Counted from the stretch's first letter, positions 1 through 7,760 are shown. The stretch: 53,599 nt of DNA from Caryophanales bacterium UBA3835 (GCA_002392945.1 DGHZ01000010.1:1-53599); one strand, 5' to 3'. Notes: generated by a model not told the origin, from the sequence alone. Translations and numbers: made by a program.

Positions 1-595
1 TAATAGTTGGATGTCTTTTTACTCCATGTAAAGCATGGCCACCTTCTAAAGAAAGAGCACCTAAAGTGACCCCATGATACATCTTTACGTAGTTACCAAT
101 TTCACTAGTTTCACCTATAACAATGCCAGTGCCATGGTCAATAAAGAATGGACAACCAATCTTACAAGCTGGATGAATATCTATACCAGTTTTAGAGTGA
201 GCAATCTCAGTAATGATTCTAGGAACATAACACACTCCTAATTTATATAGTTCATGAGCGATTCTATAATATGCAATGGCCATAAATCCAGGATAAGCCA
301 TAATGATTTCATCTTTACTATCCGCAGCAGGATCTCCTTCATAGAAGAAATCTAAATCTTTATCTAATTTAGCTTTAATATCATCAATAACTAAAGCAAA
401 CTTGTCCCAAGTAGTATTACAAATAGATTTTAGATAAATCTTTTTGATAATTTCTAATTTCTTCTTTTTAAAAGAAGATATATCATCTCCAGCATCCTCA
501 AAATAATTAGGATACATATAGGATTTGAGCTCTTTTAAAAACTCTTTCACTTCATTTCTTTTAGGAAATGTTTCAAAACACTTATTCATTTTCAT
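1..595 (-). CDS. cysE: Serine O-acetyltransferase, partial (C-terminus beyond window)
   Basis: About 198 residues are visible and the C-terminus runs off the left edge. The enzyme makes O-acetylserine from serine and acetyl-CoA for cysteine synthesis. The N-terminal half is an alpha-helical domain. The left-handed beta-helix core follows, with the hallmark run GIDIHPACKIG, then FIDHGTGIVIGETSEIG, then YHGVTLGALSLE; the catalytic-site His residues and hexapeptide pattern are clear. The length before the core fits the EpsC-like cytosolic form. Two in-frame ATGs (595 and 589) are possible. A TAATAT -10 box ends 7 nt before the first and there is no Shine-Dalgarno, so I chose 595 as a likely leaderless start. 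No riboswitch or Cys regulator site is seen. Confidence 0.9.
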   Translation of the reverse strand, partial: MKMNKCFETFPKRNEVKEFLKELKSYMYPNYFEDAGDDISSFKKKKLEIIKKIYLKSICNTTWDKFALVIDDIKAKLDKDLDFFYEGDPAADSKDEIIMAYPGFMAIAYYRIAHELYKLGVCYVPRIITEIAHSKTGIDIHPACKIGCPFFIDHGTGIVIGETSEIGNYVKMYHGVTLGALSLEGGHALHGVKRHPTI

Positions 596-602
596 AACAC
601 AT

Positions 603-608
603 ATATTA
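603..608 (-). promoter_or_regulatory. -10 box of cysE
   Basis: TAATAT on the minus strand, 7 nt before the ATG at 595. A possible -35 (TTGCAG, 628-633) is 19 nt upstream, longer than ideal. The rest of 609-727 holds only a weak GGAG/CTCC hairpin near 684-699 and no convincing terminator. Confidence 0.45.
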
Positions 609-727
609 TGCGTGTAAGCGAAAAAAACTGCAATTAATACAATTAATTATTGACTTAATAAATCTTGGGGCTTTAAATATAACTAGATGATTTGTAGGAG
701 CTAGTTCTCCGGTGCTAACAAGTCGAA

Positions 728-1105
728 TTATGTTCGATCGGCAGAATCATCTTTTTTTAATTTTTGATATAGTTTTCTAATAGCGTCATCATCTTCCTCG
801 TCCATCAGCCATCCTTCTCGACGCCTTCTAAATCTATCCTTAGTATCTTCTTTAATCTCGCATACATAGTATGAATCTCTGATGTCTTTTGGATTAGGAT
901 TCTTTTTTAATTTGACAACTAGTCCATTTTTAATTGAATTTGAATGTGTCACTGAAACATAAATATAGATATTTCCTTTTTCTAAAAACACATAAGCAGG
1001 ATGCCATCCAAAAGAAATCTTTTTATTATTTGAGATCATTTCAATTTTGTGGAACCTAAATTCCTTCTTTTTACGTGCAATTGCGTTTTTGTTTTTGCTT
1101 TTCAT
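728..1105 (-). CDS. Hypothetical protein, 125 aa, with a recA-like upstream element
   Basis: I do not recognise this protein. It is small, with a basic N-terminus (MKSKNKNAIARKKKEF), a central stretch that looks beta-rich (GWHPAYVFLEKGNIYIYVS) and an Arg-rich then acidic C-terminus (DRFRRRREGW, DEEDDD). No signal peptide or membrane segment is present, so it is probably cytosolic. The start is supported by a good Shine-Dalgarno (GAGGAG) 5 nt before the ATG. Its upstream region shares a bipartite element with recA (see 1111-1158), which suggests co-regulation, perhaps with DNA damage or recombination functions; that role is inference. It is a single-gene unit divergent from the lipase at 1218. 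Confidence 0.75.
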   Translation of the reverse strand: MKSKNKNAIARKKKEFRFHKIEMISNNKKISFGWHPAYVFLEKGNIYIYVSVTHSNSIKNGLVVKLKKNPNPKDIRDSYYVCEIKEDTKDRFRRRREGWLMDEEDDDAIRKLYQKLKKDDSADRT

Positions 1106-1110
1106 AAATA

Positions 1111-1158
1111 CTCCTCACTATATACAGACTCAAAAAAACGCAATCCTTGTGAAAAAAA
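1111..1158 (-). promoter_or_regulatory. Bipartite promoter-like element shared with recA
   Basis: On the minus strand the element is TTTTTTTCACAA, then 18 unrelated bases, then TCTGTATATAGTGAGGAG, directly before the 125-aa gene. The same two blocks with the same 18-nt gap precede recA at 45073-45120. The 3' block includes the Shine-Dalgarno. The block spacing does not fit a normal sigma-A promoter, because TTCACA to TATATA is 23 nt. Confidence 0.65.
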
Positions 1159-1191
1159 TAAAAAATCAAAAATACTTATCTCTAATTGCTC

Positions 1192-1197
1192 TATAAT
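1192..1197 (+). promoter_or_regulatory. -10 box of the hydrolase gene
   Basis: Perfect TATAAT, 20 nt before the ATG at 1218, leaving room for the GAGGT Shine-Dalgarno at 1205-1209. No consensus -35 is evident. Confidence 0.5.
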
Positions 1198-1217
1198 ATT
1201 TAAGCGAGGTACTTACT

Positions 1218-2123
1218 ATGTCAAAAGTTGAACTAACACTAAAAAGTGTTGATGGTTATGAATTATCTTTAGCGGTCTTTGAAGCTAAAAACCCAAAAGC
1301 GGTAATTCAGTTTATCCACGGAATGGAAGAATATAAAGAAAGATACGATGCATTTGCAGAATATCTATGTTCTAAAGGTTATACTTGTGTCACTTCTGAC
1401 TTAAGAGGACACGGCAAATCCGCTCCACTTCTTTCTCATATCTCCAATAAAAAAGGCGATAAATTAATCATTGCCGACCAAAAAGAAATTAGAAAATATA
1501 TCAAAAGAACATATGATAAGGACCTACCTCTATATTTATTTGGTCACTCCATGGGCACAATTATCTCTAGAGTTTTAATGCAAAGCGATGGCTCTAAATA
1601 TTCTAAAATTGCATTAAGTGGATATGTTAACCCAAACCCAATTGCAGGAGTTGGTAAAGCCTTAACAAAATGCATTAAATTATTTAAAGGTCCAAAAGGT
1701 CACTCTAAACTAATTAACGGACTCGCTGTTGGAGCGTTTAATAAAACTATTGAAAATCCAAGAACCCCATTAGATTGGCTTAGCTATAACAAAGAGAATG
1801 TTGATAAATATATTGCTGACCCACTTTGTGGAGTGGAGTTCACTCTTGGTAGTTTTGACGCCTTAATGTGCTTACTAGCAAAAATGGGTAAAGCTAAAAA
1901 ATATCAATCAGTAAAAGAAGATACTCCAATTTTATTAATTGCTGGTAAAGATGATCCTTGTACTGGATTTGATAAAGGCAGAGAATCCTCTAAAACCTTA
2001 TTAGAAAAAGTAGGCTATAAAAATGTTGAAGCTGTTACCTTAGATAATATGAGACACGAGATTCTAAACGAAAAAGAGAATCAAAAAGTCTACGAAGAGC
2101 TATTAAAATTCTTCGAAAAATAA
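1218..2123 (+). CDS. Alpha/beta hydrolase, lysophospholipase / monoglyceride lipase-like
   Basis: 301 residues, the normal length for the Hydrolase_4 (serine aminopeptidase S33-like) family that hydrolyses monoacylglycerols or lysophospholipids. The oxyanion motif FIHGMEEYKERYD lies near residues 32-44. DLRGHGKS is at 61-68, and the nucleophile elbow GHSMG has Ser111. The acid is probably in AGKDDP (about 245-246) and the catalytic His is in DNMRHE (His280). There is no signal peptide, so it is cytosolic or peripheral. A GAGGT ribosome site precedes the ATG and a bidirectional terminator follows. It stands alone, and the exact substrate cannot be told from sequence. Confidence 0.88.
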   Translation: MSKVELTLKSVDGYELSLAVFEAKNPKAVIQFIHGMEEYKERYDAFAEYLCSKGYTCVTSDLRGHGKSAPLLSHISNKKGDKLIIADQKEIRKYIKRTYDKDLPLYLFGHSMGTIISRVLMQSDGSKYSKIALSGYVNPNPIAGVGKALTKCIKLFKGPKGHSKLINGLAVGAFNKTIENPRTPLDWLSYNKENVDKYIADPLCGVEFTLGSFDALMCLLAKMGKAKKYQSVKEDTPILLIAGKDDPCTGFDKGRESSKTLLEKVGYKNVEAVTLDNMRHEILNEKENQKVYEELLKFFEK

Positions 2124-2126
2124 AAG

Positions 2127-2147
2127 AACCGCTTAAGCGGTTTTTTT
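2127..2147. terminator. Bidirectional terminator between convergent genes
   Basis: A perfect 16-bp palindrome AACCGCTTAAGCGGTT (2127-2142) is followed by a T run on the plus strand; a T-rich tract follows on the minus strand too. It serves the hydrolase (+) and the GNAT gene (-). Confidence 0.85.
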
Positions 2148-3270
2148 ATAACTCTCCAATTTGTCTTTTAAATGTTTGTCTTCTTTGACGGACAGTTTTC
2201 TCCATCCCTTTCCAGGTTTGAAGCATTTTACTATTCGTAGTCAAAACCGGATCCATAAAAATTTCAGTGATATGATGTTTCTTAAACGAATTAATAAAAC
2301 GGTCCACTACTAAGGCATGGACACCATAATTACGATATAAAGGATCTACTCCAATTAAGGCTAATTCCACCGCTTTCGGATTTTTAATAGTTAAAAGTAG
2401 AGGTATAGCCGCTCTAAACATTCTTCCTTTGGCGTTTCTTAAGACTTTACCAATAAATGGTAAGCCCACTCCAAAGGCCACAACATTATCGTATTTATCA
2501 ACAATGACAGAGAAATAGTTCCTATTTAAAATAGTGCCAAATTGTTTTAAGGTTGCTTTTTTAGATTCTCCTTCTACAGGAACAAAATTATCTAAAGCCG
2601 CATAACTTCTGTTATAACATTCAAAGAATTTATCTCCATATTCTTTAATAATCTTTTTAACAGGAAGCGTATCGCATAAATCACGATATCCTTGACTACG
2701 TAATTGCTCTGCGACTTCATGGAATCTTGGGTCAGTATGTTTAATATCAAATTGGAATTCAACCCATTCACTTTCTTTTTCAAAACCAAGGGATTCCATA
2801 ATCTTTATGTAATAAGGATAAGAATAATTAGTGGCATAATTTGATATTTTATCAAATCCTTCGGTTAACATTCCTTCTCGATCAGTGTCATTAAATCCCC
2901 AAGGTCCATGGATTGTTTCTAATCCATTTTCTCTTCCATAATCCATCACTGCTTTTATTAACGCTTTAGCGACTTCAACATCATTAATAAAATCAATACG
3001 ATTAAATCTGATGCATTTCTCATTAAATTTCTTGTTTGATTCATGATTGATAATGCCACATATTCTACCCACTAACTTACCGTCTTTATACGCTAAAAAG
3101 CATTTACAGTCACTAGTGCCCTTAGACAAGTTCTTGGTTTCATCTTGGATGACCATTTCGTCTTCGACAATACTAGGAACGTAATATTTGCATTTGCTAT
3201 ATAACTTTACAGGGAAAGTCGCAAATAGCTTCATTTGTTTTTTATTTTTAGCTTCAACAATCTCAATCAT
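2146..3270 (-). CDS. GNAT-fold N-acyltransferase-like protein (YghO-like)
   Basis: 374 residues. Residues 1-180 carry a GNAT-like region (FLAYKDGKLVGRICGIINHE, then GPWGFNDTDREGMLTEGFD). The C-terminal half ends with another GNAT-type segment (ALIGVDPLYRNYGVHALVV). This layout resembles the large uncharacterised YghO-like acetyltransferase family; the substrate is unknown. There are no membrane segments. AGGAAA upstream of the ATG is the likely ribosome site and lies in a small hairpin (3277-3295). TATAAT at 3302-3307 is the promoter. The stop codon overlaps the shared terminator with the convergent hydrolase. Confidence 0.75.
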   Translation of the reverse strand: MIEIVEAKNKKQMKLFATFPVKLYSKCKYYVPSIVEDEMVIQDETKNLSKGTSDCKCFLAYKDGKLVGRICGIINHESNKKFNEKCIRFNRIDFINDVEVAKALIKAVMDYGRENGLETIHGPWGFNDTDREGMLTEGFDKISNYATNYSYPYYIKIMESLGFEKESEWVEFQFDIKHTDPRFHEVAEQLRSQGYRDLCDTLPVKKIIKEYGDKFFECYNRSYAALDNFVPVEGESKKATLKQFGTILNRNYFSVIVDKYDNVVAFGVGLPFIGKVLRNAKGRMFRAAIPLLLTIKNPKAVELALIGVDPLYRNYGVHALVVDRFINSFKKHHITEIFMDPVLTTNSKMLQTWKGMEKTVRQRRQTFKRQIGEL

Positions 3271-3276
3271 TAATAT

Positions 3277-3307
3277 GCGTTTCCTAAATAAACGCTTGTC
3301 TATTATA
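3277..3307 (-). promoter_or_regulatory. Promoter and 5'-terminal hairpin of the GNAT gene
   Basis: Minus-strand TATAAT (3302-3307) places the RNA start near 3295. From there GCGTTT and AAACGC (3290-3295 and 3277-3282) pair around a 7-nt loop that contains the start of the AGGAAA ribosome site. The hairpin could mask the site or stabilise the 5' end. Confidence 0.45.
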
Positions 3308-3354
3308 TAGACTTATTAAGCATAAATAAAAGAGTTATTTTGTTTAAACGAAAT

Positions 3355-3387
3355 AAAAAACATCAAGTTTTCTAAGATTCCTCGATG
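3355..3387 (-). terminator. Terminator of the ECF S-component gene
   Basis: Minus-strand stem CATCGAG/CTTGATG (3361-3387) with a 13-nt loop and a following T run, just after the stop codon of the membrane protein gene. Confidence 0.65.
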
Positions 3388-3416
3388 CTTTTTTACTCTT
3401 CTTTTTTTGTAGATAC

Positions 3417-3980
3417 TTAATCCATTATTCTTAATAAACTTGGAGAAACTATCGCCGTGGTTAATATTTCAAAGATGAAGTTCACCCCAATCATTCCTAA
3501 GAATAACGCACTAGCGATATTATTTGGATTAATCTCGCTTAATCTCCCCATAAAAAACACTAAGCAGAATATGGCAAATATTCCAGTATTCACTATTGGA
3601 ACTAAAATCGAAGCAATAATGCTGCCTGTAGTCCTTTTATTATATTTTTTAAATAACATCATGATTAATCCCGCTACAACACCCGCTAAAGTTGTCTTTA
3701 AAAGACAAGTAAGTATTGTTCCAAAAGGACTAACAGAATAAAAATAAGATAATGTGGAAGGAGCTAAGATAGTCATTGTTCCAGAAACAAATCCTAAAAA
3801 ACCACCCACTACTGGTCCATATAACATCGCTCCAAGAGTGATAATAATTAAACTAAAATTTAAAGAAGTAAAGCCGCCTGGAACAACATAATTGCCAATC
3901 ACTTGAAGAACAATTTCAATTGCGGTCAATACTCCTGTAGTGGCGATCATTCTCGTATTAAAAAATCGACGTTTATTCAT
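3417..3980 (-). CDS. ECF transporter S component family protein
   Basis: 187 residues with five or six membrane segments and the pattern of ECF vitamin-uptake S components: a short basic N-terminus (MNKRRFFNTRMIATTGVLTA), then LNFSLIIITLGAMLYGPVVG, followed by a GFVSG segment. Such proteins bind a vitamin or cofactor in the membrane and join a shared EcfT-EcfA module, which must be encoded elsewhere. The substrate cannot be assigned; folate, thiamine-precursor or other S components are all possible. It is a single-gene unit. TATAAT at 3990-3995 lies 9 nt before the ATG with no Shine-Dalgarno, so the mRNA is probably leaderless. Confidence 0.82.
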   Translation of the reverse strand: MNKRRFFNTRMIATTGVLTAIEIVLQVIGNYVVPGGFTSLNFSLIIITLGAMLYGPVVGGFLGFVSGTMTILAPSTLSYFYSVSPFGTILTCLLKTTLAGVVAGLIMMLFKKYNKRTTGSIIASILVPIVNTGIFAIFCLVFFMGRLSEINPNNIASALFLGMIGVNFIFEILTTAIVSPSLLRIMD

Positions 3981-3989
3981 AAGACATAC

Positions 3990-3995
3990 ATTATA
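3990..3995 (-). promoter_or_regulatory. -10 box, leaderless ECF S-component gene
   Basis: Minus-strand TATAAT, 9 nt before the ATG at 3980, with no purine-rich ribosome site between. Confidence 0.55.
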
Positions 3996-4030
3996 CGATT
4001 TTATTTATAAAAAGAAATGATTTTATCAAT

Positions 4031-4864
4031 TTATTTAATCAAAAACTCTCTAATGCGTTTTTTAGGGAATTTCTTATATTTAGGATATCCTGAGATTGTA
4101 AATAATCCTCTAGGAACAATATAACTACCGTGACTCGCCCTACTTGTGACTGCTTCTAATAAAGTTAAAGAAGCCTTATTCACACTATGGAAAAATGTAG
4201 AAACAAAGACCTTACCAACGTGTTTTAAAAATGAATCTAAGTCTCTAGTGATACTAGTAGAGGTAATCCCAGGTTCAGTTAAAACAAAATCTATATTTGG
4301 ATATGGATTCTCTTTCATTAATTTATATGTATAGGCCTCAACACACATTTTAGAGATGTTATATTCTTTAAATGTTTTGAAGTTGTTGCTGTTAATATCG
4401 GTCTTTTTATTTAGGTGAAAGCCCGCTACTAAAGAACCTTGAACAATAATTTTTGTTCTAGAAGTTAATTTAGGAGCAATATATTCAATAAAATATCTAA
4501 CTCCATAATAATTAACTCCAATGCTATAAGGATGGCCTTCCATTAAATCTTTAATTCTACTAATTACTCCAGCGTTTAACACAATTGAATCCACACTTGG
4601 ATATTTCTCCAAAAGAGCGTCTATCCCTTTTTTAATAGAACTATAAGAAGATTGGTCATATTCAATAATATCAATATTTTTATAATTCAAATCTTCCACT
4701 ATTGCTTCAGCTTTTTTGATATTTCTAGCAAGCAAAATGACATATGCATTCTTTTTAACTAAAAATTTTAAAAAGGATAAACCAATTCCAGAAGTGCCAC
4801 CAACCAGAACAATTTTTTGATTTGATAAATCTTCAATACTTGCTAAATATTTTTTAATCGACAT
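4031..4864 (-). CDS. Short-chain dehydrogenase/reductase
   Basis: 277 residues from the chosen start. The Rossmann glycine motif GGTSGIG follows the first beta strand. LNAGV is the structural NAG motif, and YNISK supplies the catalytic Tyr and Lys with a Ser in the preceding strand (QGSLVAG). It is an NAD(P)H-dependent oxidoreductase of unknown substrate; the C-terminus is basic and unlike lipid-specific subfamilies. An upstream in-frame ATG at 4894 exists, but it lies upstream of the TATAAT at 4872-4877. I therefore start at the ATG 7 nt after that box, which implies a leaderless mRNA. It is divergent from gpx. Confidence 0.82.
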   Translation of the reverse strand: MSIKKYLASIEDLSNQKIVLVGGTSGIGLSFLKFLVKKNAYVILLARNIKKAEAIVEDLNYKNIDIIEYDQSSYSSIKKGIDALLEKYPSVDSIVLNAGVISRIKDLMEGHPYSIGVNYYGVRYFIEYIAPKLTSRTKIIVQGSLVAGFHLNKKTDINSNNFKTFKEYNISKMCVEAYTYKLMKENPYPNIDFVLTEPGITSTSITRDLDSFLKHVGKVFVSTFFHSVNKASLTLLEAVTSRASHGSYIVPRGLFTISGYPKYKKFPKKRIREFLIK

Positions 4865-4871
4865 ACCAACA

Positions 4872-4877
4872 ATTATA
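4872..4877 (-). promoter_or_regulatory. -10 box, leaderless SDR gene
   Basis: Minus-strand TATAAT, 7 nt before the ATG at 4864. No consensus -35 at normal spacing. Confidence 0.5.
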
Positions 4878-4897
4878 TAAGAAAAGAGAAACAAGTC

Positions 4898-4926
4898 TTT
4901 ACAACAAAAATTAGATTGTATACAAT
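4898..4926 (+). promoter_or_regulatory. gpx-ohrR promoter with candidate OhrR operator
   Basis: TTTACA (4898-4903), 17 nt, then TACAAT (4921-4926). A perfect 12-bp palindrome ATTGTATACAAT (4915-4926) covers the -10 box. Its TACAAT/ATTGTA half-sites match those of known OhrR boxes, though the spacing differs, so it may be the site where the encoded OhrR represses the operon. Confidence 0.65.
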
Positions 4927-4953
4927 TTATTTAGTGAATAGGAGGATGAATTT

Positions 4954-5433
4954 ATGTCAGTTCACGAATTTGTAGTTAAAAGTCAAAAAGGAGAAGACGT
5001 CTCCTTAAGCCAATATAAAGGTAAAGTGCTATTAATTGTTAACACCGCTACCAAGTGTGGATTTACCCCACAATATGAAGAATTAGAGGCCTTATATGAG
5101 AAATATCACGATCAAGGTTTTGAAGTTTTAGATTTCCCATGTAATCAATTCTTCCATCAAGCCCCACATAGTGATGAAGAAATCAATCAAATCTGTTCTT
5201 TAAAATTCAACACTAAATTCCCAAGATTTAAAAAAATTGATGTTAAAGGAGATAACGCTGAACCATTATTTACTTATTTATGTTCACAAAATGAAAAAGG
5301 TAAATATAAGAAAGTTAAATGGAACTTTACTAAATTCTTAATCTCTAGAGAAGGCGAAGTATTAGGAAGATTCGAACCAACTGAAAAGCCATTTGCCTTT
5401 GAAGAAAAAATTAAGGAAGCTTTAGCAAAATAA
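4954..5433 (+). CDS. gpx: Thioredoxin-dependent glutathione peroxidase family protein
   Basis: 159 residues. It reduces hydroperoxides. TKCGFTPQY holds the peroxidatic Cys35 (a Cys, not selenocysteine), FPCNQF holds Gln65, and KWNFTKF gives Trp123 and Asn124, completing the tetrad. Cys81 sits where the resolving Cys of two-Cys, thioredoxin-recycled GPx enzymes lies, so thioredoxin is the likely reductant. A strong AGGAGG ribosome site precedes the ATG. It is the first gene of an operon with an OhrR-like regulator, whose ATG overlaps this stop. The palindrome over the -10 box suggests peroxide induction. Confidence 0.93.
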   Translation: MSVHEFVVKSQKGEDVSLSQYKGKVLLIVNTATKCGFTPQYEELEALYEKYHDQGFEVLDFPCNQFFHQAPHSDEEINQICSLKFNTKFPRFKKIDVKGDNAEPLFTYLCSQNEKGKYKKVKWNFTKFLISREGEVLGRFEPTEKPFAFEEKIKEALAK

Positions 5434-5879
5434 TGAAGGAATTTAATCCTGACGATACTTTAAAATTATCTAATCAGTTATGTTTTCCTTTATATGCCTC
5501 TGGAAAAGAGATTACTAGGAAATATAAACCATTTTTAGATAAATTAGGTATTACATATACTCAGTATATAGTTTTAATGGTTCTTTGGGAAAAAGACCAT
5601 ATCTCGGTTAAAGAAATAGGAGAAAGGCTCTATTTAGATAGTGGCACTCTTACTCCTTTACTTAATAAATTATTAGTAAAAGGATATATATCTAAAAAAG
5701 CTTTACCCAGTGATAATAGAGAATTAATTATCTCTTTAACTAATAAAGGATTAGAATTAAAAAAAGAAGCATATGCTATCCCACCTCAAATTGCGAAAGA
5801 AGTTAAACTATCTCAAGAAGAGGCTAAGGAATTATATCGCCTACTATATAAAGTCTTAGAAGGTTTTAAAGATGAATAG
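5433..5879 (+). CDS. ohrR: OhrR-like MarR family redox repressor
   Basis: 148 residues, typical for OhrR/SarZ. The sequence LSNQLCFPLYA places a lone sensing Cys at residue 17, matching the reactive Cys15 of Bacillus OhrR. The winged-helix DNA-binding region follows (LYLDSGTLTPLLNKLLVKGYI and the wing SDNRELIISLT). Oxidation of the Cys by organic peroxide releases the repressor from DNA in this family. Translation is coupled to gpx (TAATG overlap) and to the downstream CDF gene (8-nt overlap). Binding to the palindrome at 4915-4926 is inferred. Confidence 0.88.
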   Translation: MKEFNPDDTLKLSNQLCFPLYASGKEITRKYKPFLDKLGITYTQYIVLMVLWEKDHISVKEIGERLYLDSGTLTPLLNKLLVKGYISKKALPSDNRELIISLTNKGLELKKEAYAIPPQIAKEVKLSQEEAKELYRLLYKVLEGFKDE

Positions 5880-6975
5880 AGAAAAACTAATTATTAGAAC
5901 AAGCATCATTGGTATATTAGGTAATGTTTTACTAGTTGCCGCAAAAGCCACAATTGGTATTATTGCCGGATCTATTTCTATAATCTTAGATGCTATTAAT
6001 AACTTAACTGACGCTTTAAGTAGCATTGTTACTGTTATTGGTACTAAATTATCTACTAAAAAGCCAGATAAAGACCACCCTTATGGACATGGACGTATAG
6101 AATACGTCACTAGTTTAATAGTCGCCATTATCGTTTTAATTGCTGGTGGCACTGCTATATATGAATCTATTAGTTCTTTAATTAGTGGCACCAAGGCTAA
6201 TTATACTTATATCAGTTTAATCGTTATTAGTGTTGCAATCTTATTTAAGCTCGCTCTTGGTTTATTCTTTAGAATAATGGGCAAAAAGACCAAAAGCGAT
6301 GCTTTAAAAGCTTCAGGTGTTGATGCTTTATTTGATGCATTATTATCACTCTCTACTTTAGTAGGTGCCATAGTAGCGATGTACGCTGGAGTCCATATTG
6401 AAGGATATCTAGGTATATTAATCGGCTTATTTATCATTAAAAGCGGCATTGAGTTTCTTCTTAATGCCATTAGTAGTATCGTTGGTAAACGTGCCGAAAG
6501 AGAAATTACTCTAGGAATTAAACAATTAGTGAATTCCTTCCCAGAAGTAATTGGTTCCTACGATTTAATCTTAAATGACTATGGACCAAATAGGTCAATC
6601 GGGTCCATTCATATCGAAGTTAGAGATGATTTAACCGCGAAAGAAATACATCCTTTAACAAGAAAAATCTCTTTAGCGGCCTATGAAAAATTTGGAGTAA
6701 TTTTAACAGTAGGAATCTACGCGACAAACTCTTCTGTACCAGAAGTAAAAGCTATTAGAGAAGACCTATATCGCTTAGTGAAAAATTATCCTTCAATTAA
6801 ACAAGTGCACGGTTTCTATGTTGACGTTGAAACTAATGTTGTTTCATTCGACATAATTATTGATTATGCTGCACCAAATCAAGAAGAAATTAAAAATTCG
6901 CTTGTTAAAGAACTAAGCGAACTCCATAAAAATTATCAATTCTTTGTTGTCTTAGATTACGATTTTGCGGATTAA
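5872..6975 (+). CDS. Cation diffusion facilitator (CDF) metal efflux transporter
   Basis: 367 residues. Six membrane segments occupy about residues 10-205, followed by a cytoplasmic metal-binding domain. Metal-site motifs are DAINNLTDA (Asp40, Asp47) and DHPYGHGRIEY (68-78). CDF proteins exchange protons for Zn, Fe or Mn; which metal cannot be fixed here. Being third in the gpx-ohrR operon suggests a role in peroxide defence, such as removing Fenton-active metal or adjusting Mn/Zn balance. The start overlaps ohrR by 8 nt. Its stop codon overlaps that of the convergent SDR gene. Confidence 0.88.
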   Translation: MNREKLIIRTSIIGILGNVLLVAAKATIGIIAGSISIILDAINNLTDALSSIVTVIGTKLSTKKPDKDHPYGHGRIEYVTSLIVAIIVLIAGGTAIYESISSLISGTKANYTYISLIVISVAILFKLALGLFFRIMGKKTKSDALKASGVDALFDALLSLSTLVGAIVAMYAGVHIEGYLGILIGLFIIKSGIEFLLNAISSIVGKRAEREITLGIKQLVNSFPEVIGSYDLILNDYGPNRSIGSIHIEVRDDLTAKEIHPLTRKISLAAYEKFGVILTVGIYATNSSVPEVKAIREDLYRLVKNYPSIKQVHGFYVDVETNVVSFDIIIDYAAPNQEEIKNSLVKELSELHKNYQFFVVLDYDFAD

Positions 6976-7751
6976 CCGTAGACCTTAAATATAATCCAGT
7001 TCACAAGTCTTTTTGGTAAGATACGTGAAAGATAAACTAAAAATCTATAAGATAAGCCCACTACGTAATAAGTATTTGGGTTTTTCTTTTTGCTTATTTT
7101 AAAGATCTTTTTAGCAACTTTAATAGCAGGAACTCCTTTAGATTCATCTTTTTCCATTTTAGAAACTGATTTTGAAATATGATCTCCATATCTTCCATTA
7201 TCAACGCTTTTTTCTCTAGAAGCAGTAAAACCAGTTTTAGTGTCTCCTGGTAACACTGAAGTAACTTTTATACCTAGTGGTCTAAGTTCATTTCTTAATC
7301 CGTTTGAGAAAGCTAAAACACCTGCTTTTGTTACGGAATACATAGTTTGAAATGGAATAGAAATAGGACCCGCAACACTAGAGATATTAATAATTTTGCT
7401 ACCCTTATTCATAAACGGTAAACACGCTCTTGTGACGTTAACTAAACCTACCAAGTTAACATCAATTATTCTTCTAATTTCTGCTTCTGAATGATACTCA
7501 ATAGCTCCAGAGATACCCATTCCAGCGTTATTTATTAGTAAATTTATTTGATTTTTTTCTTTTGACGCAATTTGATCGATTGCGTTACTAATATCTATCG
7601 AGTTAGTAAGGTCACATTTAATCCAATTAACATTATCTAACTTAACTTCACTTCTATTCAAAATATAAACAGTATTCTGTTTATTTTCTGCGAATATTTT
7701 AGTGGTTTCTAATCCAATTCCACTGCTACCACCAGTAATTACAACAACCAT
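6972..7751 (-). CDS. Short-chain dehydrogenase/reductase
   Basis: 259 residues. GGSSGIG near residue 7 binds NAD(P). LINNAGMGISG carries the NAG motif. ISSVAG plus YSVTKAG supply the catalytic Ser, Tyr and Lys. The C-terminal tail is hydrophobic and basic (RFLVYLSRILPKRLVNWIIF), suggesting membrane association like lipid- or sterol-type SDRs; the substrate is unknown. The promoter TTTACA-17 nt-TATAAT lies so close that the RNA likely starts at the ATG. It overlaps the convergent CDF gene by 4 nt, with no room for a terminator. Confidence 0.85.
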   Translation of the reverse strand: MVVVITGGSSGIGLETTKIFAENKQNTVYILNRSEVKLDNVNWIKCDLTNSIDISNAIDQIASKEKNQINLLINNAGMGISGAIEYHSEAEIRRIIDVNLVGLVNVTRACLPFMNKGSKIINISSVAGPISIPFQTMYSVTKAGVLAFSNGLRNELRPLGIKVTSVLPGDTKTGFTASREKSVDNGRYGDHISKSVSKMEKDESKGVPAIKVAKKIFKISKKKNPNTYYVVGLSYRFLVYLSRILPKRLVNWIIFKVYG

Positions 7752-7760
7752 AACGGATAT

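Noticed and set aside
1049..1231. 60-codon plus-strand frame
   Set aside because: It overlaps the start of the 125-aa gene on the other strand and the shared promoter region, and has no ribosome site.
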